NCBI GenBank assembly: GCA_903854455.1
Contig: CAINWJ010000083.1
Coordinates: 1-16,460, forward strand
DNA from: Candidatus Peribacteria bacterium
GTDB lineage: Bacteria > Patescibacteriota > Gracilibacteria > Peribacterales > Peribacteraceae
Reading direction: 5' to 3'
Length of the DNA stretch: 16,460 bases
The notes under the pieces were generated by a model. The model was not told where the DNA came from, did no database searches, and saw only the letters and a list, made by a program, of their open reading frames with translations. Below, piece after piece: positions 11,371 through 16,460 of this stretch. Position numbers and translations under genes: made by a program. Within the stretch, counting starts at the first letter, position 1. The number at the start of each line of letters is the position of its first letter.

Positions 11371-13725
11371 ATGCAACCCACCCATCAACAATTGTTCTCC
11401 ATCACCGGCATGCACTGTGCCAGCTGTGCCGCACTGGCAGAGCGTCAACTGAAATCGAAGAAAGGCATCATCGAGGCGAACGTCAACATCGGATCCAATC
11501 AGGCGCGCGTCCGGTTCGATCCCTCGTTGATCAACGAGGCCGGCATCATCACTGCGATCAAAGAAGCAGGGTTTACCGCGGAGGTTCTGGACAAGAATCG
11601 TCATGGCACCGAAAAAAATCTTCGTGTACAGGAAATCAAGACGTACCGATCCCTCTTCTTGTTCAGCGCAATTCTGTCGCTTCCGATGGTGTTGTTCATG
11701 CTGCAGGACATGATCCCCGGCATCCCCGGGAAAGCGTTCATCGCTCCGTTTGTTGGAATCATCTCGCTCATCCTCGCGACTCCCGTGCAATTCTTTGCAG
11801 GAGCAGGATTCTATAGAGGCATGTGGTCCAGCCTGAAGATGAAGACCGCGAACATGGACACGCTCATAGCAGTTGGAACTTCGACCGCGTACATCTTCAG
11901 CGTCGTCAACTTCATCCTTTTCGCGGAAGCTCATGGATCAATCATCGCAGCGGCAGGCGAGAAGATTCCGGATCTCTACTTCGAAACATCTGCACTCCTC
12001 ATCACATTCGTTCTGCTGGGGAAGTGGCTGGAAACGAAAGCCAAAGGACGAACGTCCGATGCCATTCGTGCCTTGATGGGACTTCGGGCGAAGACCGCTA
12101 GAGTGGTGAGGAACAATGCGACACTCGACATTCCGGTCGACGACGTCGTCAAGGGTGACATCATTCTGGTTCGTCCCGGTGAGACGATTCCGGTCGACGG
12201 TACGATTACCACGGGCGGTTCAGCGATCGATGAATCGATGCTCACCGGTGAAAGTATTCCAGTCGAGAAGAAGACCGGCGACCGAGTAACCGGAGCGACG
12301 ATGAACAAAACAGGGAGCTTTGAGTTCCGTGCCGAACGCCTCGGTGAGGAATCCACCATCGCCCAAATCATTCGGCTAATCGAGGAAGCGCAGTCATCGA
12401 AAGCGCCCATTCAGGGGTTCGCCGATCGCGTATCGGCGTGGTTTGTTCCGGTTGTCATCGTCCTTGCGATCCTCACGTTCGTCCTCTGGTACTTCCTCTT
12501 CGCCGCTACACTCAGCTTTGCGCTGATGGCATTCACGGCAGTGATAGTCATTGCCTGTCCCTGTGCCTTGGGTTTGGCAACACCAACGGCGATCATGGTC
12601 GGCACGGGCAAAGGTGCTGAACACGGGATTCTCATCAAAGGCGGTGAGCCATTGGAAGCCGCGAGCAATATCGATGTGATCGTGTTCGACAAGACGGGAA
12701 CGCTCACCAAAGGCAAACCGGTGGTCACGGACTTCATTTCCTACCTTGCATCGTCTCCCGAAGAGGTCATCGGCATCGCTGCCAGCTTAGAGCGATCATC
12801 CGAACATCCGCTCGCCGAAGCCATCTATTCGAACGCGAAGGAGAAGGGGATTACGCTCAAGGAAGTCCATGGATTCAAAGCCATCCCCGGTCACGGCATC
12901 CAGGGAACGATCGATGGGAAACTGTACTCGATCGGGAATCGGTTACTCATGACGGAGATTGTCCGAAGTTCGATCAAGGATCAGGAAGAAGATCTGATGA
13001 GGCTCGAGGAACAAGGTAAGACGGTCATGATTCTGGCTGAAGGGTCGACAATCCTTGGCTTGATCGCCGTTGCGGATACCGTGAAGCCGACGGCACGCGA
13101 AGCCATTGCCAGATTGAAACAATATGGATTGGATGTGATGATGATCTCTGGTGATAACTCGAGGACCGCACATGCTATTGCACGCAGCATCGGCATCGAG
13201 CATGTATTGGCGGAGGTACTGCCGCAGCACAAAGCGAGCGAGGTGAAAAAGTTGCAGGCAGCAGGCAAGCGCGTCGCCATGGTCGGTGACGGCATCAATG
13301 ATGCTCCGGCTCTGGCACAGGCTGATCTGGGCATCGCGATGGGTTCGGGAACCGATGTTGCCATGGAAGCCGGCGGCATCGTGATCATCCGTGACGACGT
13401 GAACGATGTCGTTACGGCGCTGGATCTTGCACGGGAAACGATGAGCAAGATCAAGCAGAACATGTTCTTCGCGCTCTTCTACAACGTCATCGGTATTCCC
13501 ATCGCCGCCAGAGTTTTCTTGAGTTCCTTCGGACTCCTCCTGCGTCCCGAGCTCGCAGGACTTGCCATGGCGATGAGCTCGATCTCGGTAGTTTCCAACT
13601 CTCTGCTGCTTCGAACATTCAGACCGGGACGCAGGAGCATCGTTTCTTCACTCGCTCCGGTCGTAATGGTGCTGGTGTTTACGGCGTTGTTCTTGGGATT
13701 TGCGGGATTAAGTGGAAAGATGTAA
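11371..13725 (+). CDS. copA: Cu(I)-translocating P1B-type ATPase
   Basis: The 784-residue protein is a complete CopA-type ATPase exporting Cu(I) from the cytoplasm. One N-terminal HMA domain has GMHCASC (C16, C19). The actuator has TGES (292-295). The membrane metal site is CPC (396-398) in TM6, with YN in FYNVIGIP of TM7 and MxxSS in MAMSSISVVSNS of TM8, the P1B-1 (copper) signature as opposed to zinc/cadmium. The phosphorylation motif is DKTGTLT with D440, the nucleotide-binding His is in SEHPLAEA (H479-P480), and the hinge is GDGINDAP (639-646). About eight membrane spans. No residue is missing. No Shine-Dalgarno or promoter is obvious in front of the ATG, so it is probably expressed from the upstream copper promoter. 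Confidence 0.97.
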   Translation: MQPTHQQLFSITGMHCASCAALAERQLKSKKGIIEANVNIGSNQARVRFDPSLINEAGIITAIKEAGFTAEVLDKNRHGTEKNLRVQEIKTYRSLFLFSAILSLPMVLFMLQDMIPGIPGKAFIAPFVGIISLILATPVQFFAGAGFYRGMWSSLKMKTANMDTLIAVGTSTAYIFSVVNFILFAEAHGSIIAAAGEKIPDLYFETSALLITFVLLGKWLETKAKGRTSDAIRALMGLRAKTARVVRNNATLDIPVDDVVKGDIILVRPGETIPVDGTITTGGSAIDESMLTGESIPVEKKTGDRVTGATMNKTGSFEFRAERLGEESTIAQIIRLIEEAQSSKAPIQGFADRVSAWFVPVVIVLAILTFVLWYFLFAATLSFALMAFTAVIVIACPCALGLATPTAIMVGTGKGAEHGILIKGGEPLEAASNIDVIVFDKTGTLTKGKPVVTDFISYLASSPEEVIGIAASLERSSEHPLAEAIYSNAKEKGITLKEVHGFKAIPGHGIQGTIDGKLYSIGNRLLMTEIVRSSIKDQEEDLMRLEEQGKTVMILAEGSTILGLIAVADTVKPTAREAIARLKQYGLDVMMISGDNSRTAHAIARSIGIEHVLAEVLPQHKASEVKKLQAAGKRVAMVGDGINDAPALAQADLGIAMGSGTDVAMEAGGIVIIRDDVNDVVTALDLARETMSKIKQNMFFALFYNVIGIPIAARVFLSSFGLLLRPELAGLAMAMSSISVVSNSLLLRTFRPGRRSIVSSLAPVVMVLVFTALFLGFAGLSGKM

Positions 13726-13749
13726 TCCGTTTACTTGCTCTGCGCATAA

Positions 13750-13773
13750 CCGGGACGCAGCCTCCCGGCTGCG
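13750..13773. repeat. Nested palindrome between copA and the TMTC-like gene
   Basis: CGCAGCC/GGCTGCG (13756-13762 with 13767-13773, loop TCCC) is a perfect 7-bp stem. An alternative pairing is CCGGGA/TCCCGG (13750-13755 with 13763-13768), so two mutually exclusive hairpins can form. It ends 8 bases before the ATG at 13782 and could affect translation initiation. Confidence 0.6.
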
Positions 13774-13781
13774 GAAATACT

Positions 13782-15653
13782 ATGAAACGCTACGCATTAA
13801 TTACCGGCTTTTGTCTTCTTCTCGCTTTTCTCGTCTTCGGCGGAGCCCTCTGGCACGGCTTCTCGATGATCGATGATCCGTACCTCATTTCGCAAAATCT
13901 CTTCGTTCGGGGATTGAGTGTCGAGAACCTGCGATACGTCTTCACGCACTTTGACCCGGAGCTGTACATGCCGCTGACGTTCGTCTCGTACCAGCTGGAT
14001 TACGTTATAGGAGCATTGAATCCGACGATCTTTCACGCAACGAACATTCTCTTGCACGGCATCAATGGGGCATTGCTCATTGCGCTGCTCTGGTTACTTT
14101 TCAGGAATCGAACCGCTGCGATCCTGGGCGGCTTGATCTTCCTTGTGCATCCGCTCAATACGGAAGCGGTTGTGTGGGCGGCGGGAAGGAAGGATCTGCT
14201 GTCGACGGGATTATTTTTGGGAGCATTGATTGCATACGTGATTCATATATCAGATTGGGGAGCGGGTGTTCCCACCCGCGGCAGATCGTGGTATTGGCTC
14301 AGCATCGGATTGTTCCTGCTGGCTCTGATGTCCAAAGCGATGGTCATGACATTCCCGGCAATATTGATTCTGCTCTTGCCCGTTATTGGTAAGCGCAAAG
14401 TTACGCTCCGATCAATCATCAGTCTTGGGCCGTACATTCTCCTTTCAATCATTTTCGGCGCCATCGCCTTGATCGGAAAGGAACGCATTGTCCAATCCTC
14501 AACGCTCACGCAGACAATCCTCATGGCAGGCAAGAGCACGGTCTTCTACTTGCAAAAGATATTCTGGCCGACCGGACTCACGCCGCTCTACCCCTACCAC
14601 AATCCCATCGTCATCAGCTCACCGGATTTTTACATTCCCCTCATCGTACTCGGCATCATTGCTGTGGCTGCCATCGTAAGCTTGAAGTGGACGAAGTGGA
14701 TCGCCGTCGGTCTGGCATTCTTCCTCATCACACTCTCACCGACATTCCTAAACTTCCACAAAGGCACCGTTGCATTCTTCGCCGTCGATCGCTACGCCTA
14801 TCTGCCGATGATCGGCATTGTGATTTTGATCGCAGGATGTATGGAGCAAATGAGTAGCGGTAAGCGACTAGCGGTAAGCGACAAGCACGTTGCTATCTTT
14901 GTTGGCATTTTCATCGTCATCCTTGCATCCCTTTCCTTAATTCAGACAACTACTTGGTCCTCGGATGAAACGCTTCTGACACGATCGTTGCTCCTCTATC
15001 CAGATTCCATCCCCGCACGTTTGAGTCTTTCCGTGATTTACAGACAGGAAGGGAGAGTCAATGATGAACGATCGGTACTGGAATCAGGTCTGACGTATAG
15101 AGATGATGTCGCATACCGCACCGGACTTGGTTCGATATTCGCCCGCGAAGGAAAGACCGATGAGGCGAGAAAAGAGTATGAGCTGGGGCAGAAACTAGAT
15201 CCCAGTAATCCCGAGCCTCTGTTCTTCTTGGGTTCACTCGAAGAACAGCTCAACCATCCGGACAAGGCTCTGGAATTGTACAAGCAGGCAATTGCGTTGG
15301 ATGACAGTTACGTCGCTGCCTACATCAATGCCGGTGCCATCCTCCTCGATCGTGGTGATCTGACTCAGGCGGAAACGATGTTTCGTACCGCGCTTCACTG
15401 GAATCCCAGCACTATGGAAGCCAACTACAACCTCTTCGACGTTCTGGAGCGTCAGAAGAAACCGGAGGAAGGATTTCCATTCCTTGTCCGTGCGTACCAG
15501 CTGAATCCCGATGATCCGGATATCGGGCTTTCGTATGCGTACAGGTTGATAGATCAGAAGGAGACCAAAGAAGCAGACGCAATACTCAATCATCTACTTT
15601 TCATTGATCCTGGCAACAGAGCCGCCCAGAGACTCAAAAGTAGGGCAAAATAA
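13782..15653 (+). CDS. TMTC-like (GT-C fold) glycosyltransferase with C-terminal TPRs
   Basis: The 623-residue protein has a membrane half (about 1-395, some 10 or more spans) and a TPR half (about 405-623). GT-C features: a DD pair (D31-D32) in the first external loop after MKRYALITGF, HPLNTEAVVWAAGRKDLLS (123-141) and AVDRYAYLP (334-342), wording characteristic of TMTC/PMT-like integral membrane O-mannosyltransferases using polyprenyl-phosphate sugars. The TPR part shows repeats such as PEPLFFLGSLEEQLNHPDKA and YVAAYINAGAILLDRGD. It probably glycosylates exported proteins; donor and acceptor are unknown. Two linkers are repeat-derived: GAGVPTRGR (160-168) from a palindrome and SSGKRLAVSDKH (358-369) from a 14-base tandem duplication. 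It starts 56 bases after copA, beyond a palindrome. Confidence 0.85.
   Translation: MKRYALITGFCLLLAFLVFGGALWHGFSMIDDPYLISQNLFVRGLSVENLRYVFTHFDPELYMPLTFVSYQLDYVIGALNPTIFHATNILLHGINGALLIALLWLLFRNRTAAILGGLIFLVHPLNTEAVVWAAGRKDLLSTGLFLGALIAYVIHISDWGAGVPTRGRSWYWLSIGLFLLALMSKAMVMTFPAILILLLPVIGKRKVTLRSIISLGPYILLSIIFGAIALIGKERIVQSSTLTQTILMAGKSTVFYLQKIFWPTGLTPLYPYHNPIVISSPDFYIPLIVLGIIAVAAIVSLKWTKWIAVGLAFFLITLSPTFLNFHKGTVAFFAVDRYAYLPMIGIVILIAGCMEQMSSGKRLAVSDKHVAIFVGIFIVILASLSLIQTTTWSSDETLLTRSLLLYPDSIPARLSLSVIYRQEGRVNDERSVLESGLTYRDDVAYRTGLGSIFAREGKTDEARKEYELGQKLDPSNPEPLFFLGSLEEQLNHPDKALELYKQAIALDDSYVAAYINAGAILLDRGDLTQAETMFRTALHWNPSTMEANYNLFDVLERQKKPEEGFPFLVRAYQLNPDDPDIGLSYAYRLIDQKETKEADAILNHLLFIDPGNRAAQRLKSRAK
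14262..14279. repeat. Palindrome GCGGGTG-TTCC-CACCCGC inside the TMTC-like gene
   Basis: A perfect 7-bp stem with loop TTCC encodes AGVPTR in a loop between membrane segments. It is GC-rich compared with the hydrophobic codons around it and looks like a dispersed repeat accepted in frame. Confidence 0.6.
14855..14886. repeat. 14-base tandem duplication inside the TMTC-like gene
   Basis: TAGCGGTAAGCGAC occurs twice in direct succession (14855-14868 and 14869-14882), continuing ...AAGC to 14886. It encodes SGKRLAVSDK in a loop. Unit wording is shared with 11004-11033 and more loosely with 1672-1738. Confidence 0.75.
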
Positions 15654-15656
15654 TTT

Positions 15657-15830
15657 CTAGCTTTCTGCCTCTGTTTTGGTAACCGCACTCGATGCTGTAG
15701 AAACTACGAGTTGAATCGCATTTGCTGTTGTGGCCGCAGATGAAGCATTTGGATGTGACGATGTAGGAGGCTTAGGTAACTCCTCAGGGCGGACATAAGC
15801 ACCGATCGTCAGACCTGTTTTGATTCTCAT
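15657..15830 (-). CDS. Possible small Ser/Thr/Ala-rich peptide, unknown
   Basis: A 57-residue open frame, not recognised. It starts MRIKTGLTIGAYVRPEELPKPP and continues in a low-complexity part rich in Ser, Thr and Ala (24-57). There is no membrane segment or Cys. In support: it fills an otherwise empty 229-base gap, its TAG stop lies only 3 bases from the convergent TMTC-like stop, the ATG is preceded by a TATAGT box (minus, 15842-15847, leader ~5 nt) and an AGGA 4 bases upstream. The N-terminal basic segment followed by a small-residue tail could suit a processed peptide or an anchored linker, but short chance frames of this length are common. A TTG at 15842 would add four residues. Confidence 0.4.
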   Translation of the reverse strand: MRIKTGLTIGAYVRPEELPKPPTSSHPNASSAATTANAIQLVVSTASSAVTKTEAES

Positions 15831-15864
15831 AGTTCCTGACAACTATATTCGATAAATTAAAGTA

Positions 15865-15883
15865 ACGAAATGACATATTTCGT
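15865..15883 (-). terminator. AT-rich hairpin after the second PH-domain gene
   Basis: ACGAAAT (15865-15871) and ATTTCGT (15877-15883) form a perfect 7-bp stem with loop GACAT, immediately at the stop of the minus-strand PH gene. On the minus strand it is followed by a T-rich tail (TACTTTAATTT). This is the best intrinsic-terminator candidate in the window, though the stem is weak. It sits before the TATAGT box of the small peptide gene. Confidence 0.4.
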
Positions 15884-16371
15884 CATCGCAACCCCATCGC
15901 CTGATGTACGTCCCTGGCTACGGCATGCGGATGTCCGACGTACTCGATGATCAGCTTGTTCTCGAAATTGAGTGAGCCGTAGTTCAGCAAATATTGAAGG
16001 AATCCACGCTTGCAGGCTTCGACAGTCTTGATCTTCTCGAATGACACTTCGGACATCTCCTCCCGTAGGATGATGATGTTTTTGAAGTGGATGACGCGGT
16101 GAGTGGTGATGACGTAGTAGCTCGTCGCCTGACCCAGAACCACGAAGAAGAAGCTATGGCACGCTGCAAGCAGGAGAATGAGAGAGATCATGAATGCAAA
16201 TGTCGCTATCCAATCCGAGCGACCAACCGTGTAGCCAGCGACAATGAGCAGAAAGACCCCGGAAATGGTGAGGAGGATGTAGATGAAGAACGGCAGCACG
16301 TAGACCATCCAGTGCTCACTGCGCATCCGGATGAGCCGTTCGCCTTTGGTGAGTGCTACGTCGTACCGCAT
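15883..16371 (-). CDS. Second PH-domain (bPH2-like) membrane protein
   Basis: The 162-residue protein has KGERLIRMRSEHW (9-21), two membrane segments (about 24-46 and 53-82) and a C-terminal PH-like domain with SYYVITTHRVIHFKNIIILREEMSEVSFEKIKTVE (about 84-118), the hxITxxRVIH pattern of bPH2/DUF304-like domains, then GSLNFENKLIIEYVGHPHAV. It has the same layout as the protein at 3553-4158 but is shorter, lacking the Lys-rich tail and the acidic N-terminus. Function unknown. It starts 3 bases after the stop of an upstream membrane protein, so both belong to one operon running leftwards, apparently ended by the hairpin at 15865-15883. Confidence 0.82.
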   Translation of the reverse strand: MRYDVALTKGERLIRMRSEHWMVYVLPFFIYILLTISGVFLLIVAGYTVGRSDWIATFAFMISLILLLAACHSFFFVVLGQATSYYVITTHRVIHFKNIIILREEMSEVSFEKIKTVEACKRGFLQYLLNYGSLNFENKLIIEYVGHPHAVARDVHQAMGLR

Positions 16372-16374
16372 AGA

Positions 16375-16460
16375 TCAGAAGAACTGTGGACGCAGGAGGA
16401 AGAGCAGATCGAATCCGATCGTGATGACGAGAATGCTCACGATGTAGAGAATGAGTAGAA
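16375..16460 (-). CDS. C-terminal end of a membrane protein, cut by the window edge
   Basis: An open frame enters from the right edge and reads LLILYIVSILVITIGFDLLF followed by LLRPQFF and a TGA at 16375-16377 (27 residues visible). It is a single hydrophobic segment with a short basic end, i.e. the last membrane span of a protein. Only 3 bases separate its stop from the ATG of the PH gene. The family cannot be told from this fragment. Confidence 0.6.
   Translation of the reverse strand, partial: LLILYIVSILVITIGFDLLFLLRPQFF

Noticed and set aside
11179..11934. 251-codon open frame on the minus strand over the copper genes
   Set aside because: Low-complexity, charged antisense translation of the well-supported fusion gene and copA; no credible start or family.
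16087..16458. 123-codon plus-strand frame near the right edge
   Set aside because: Antisense to the second PH-domain gene and the partial membrane gene; highly charged composition typical of antisense to membrane segments.

Overview
The window (16,460 bases, roughly balanced base composition) looks like a densely packed chromosomal segment of a small-genome bacterium. I think a Candidate Phyla Radiation lineage such as Peregrinibacteria/Peribacteria is most likely. This is inference from a 60-residue SecE, almost no Shine-Dalgarno sequences, several starts that look leaderless, short intergenic gaps filled with palindromic repeats, and typical CPR gene families (PH-domain membrane proteins, C39-like lipoprotein, TPR/TMTC glycosyltransferase, CAP protein). 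TGA works as a stop in several genes (secE, the PH proteins, the CAP protein), so this is not a code-25 Gracilibacteria/Absconditabacteria genome.

Layout. 1-100: hairpin repeats, no gene. 101-2381 (minus strand): lepB - secE - nusG - exported DUF5666-like protein, a secretion/transcription-elongation block. 2382-2687: gene-free, holds a compound inverted-repeat element. 2688-3440 (minus): C39-like lipoprotein. 3553-4547 (plus): PH-domain membrane protein overlapping a small membrane protein with a HEPN-like RNxxxH motif. 4549-4687: inverted array of CCAATGACC-type repeats. 4711-5256 (plus): pth, converging on a tRNA-Gln(UUG) gene on the minus strand. 5456-6073 (plus): exported CAP-domain protein. 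6078-7175 (minus): M20 peptidase, divergent from 7203-8777 (plus), an MprF/YbhN-type flippase-domain protein. 8790-9337 (minus): RelE/ParE-like toxin and DinJ/RelB-like antitoxin. 9451-13725 (plus): copper locus with a secreted Met/His/Cys-containing protein, an HMA-TauE/DsbD-cupredoxin fusion and a CopA-type ATPase. 13782-15653 (plus): TMTC-like glycosyltransferase with TPRs. 15657-16460 (minus): a small peptide gene, a second PH-domain membrane protein and the C-terminal end of another membrane protein running off the window.

How the genes fit together. SecE (translocase) and LepB (signal peptidase I) serve export, and several neighbours are exported or membrane-anchored. The copper locus reads as one module: the P-type ATPase expels Cu(I), the fusion protein binds Cu at its N-terminal HMA and C-terminal cupredoxin ends around a membrane core, and the small secreted protein could buffer metal outside the membrane. 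A dyad at 9881-9898 just upstream of the fusion gene is a candidate operator, but no regulator gene is present here.

The two most unusual signals are genome-organisational. First, TAnnnT-type -10 boxes, often as TGCTAYAMT, lie so close to start codons that the predicted transcript begins at or within 0-2 nt of the ATG/GTG. Second, several unrelated families of short palindromic repeats fill gaps and also intrude into coding sequence, adding AVSD-type linkers to two neighbouring proteins and apparently supplying the stop codon of lepB.
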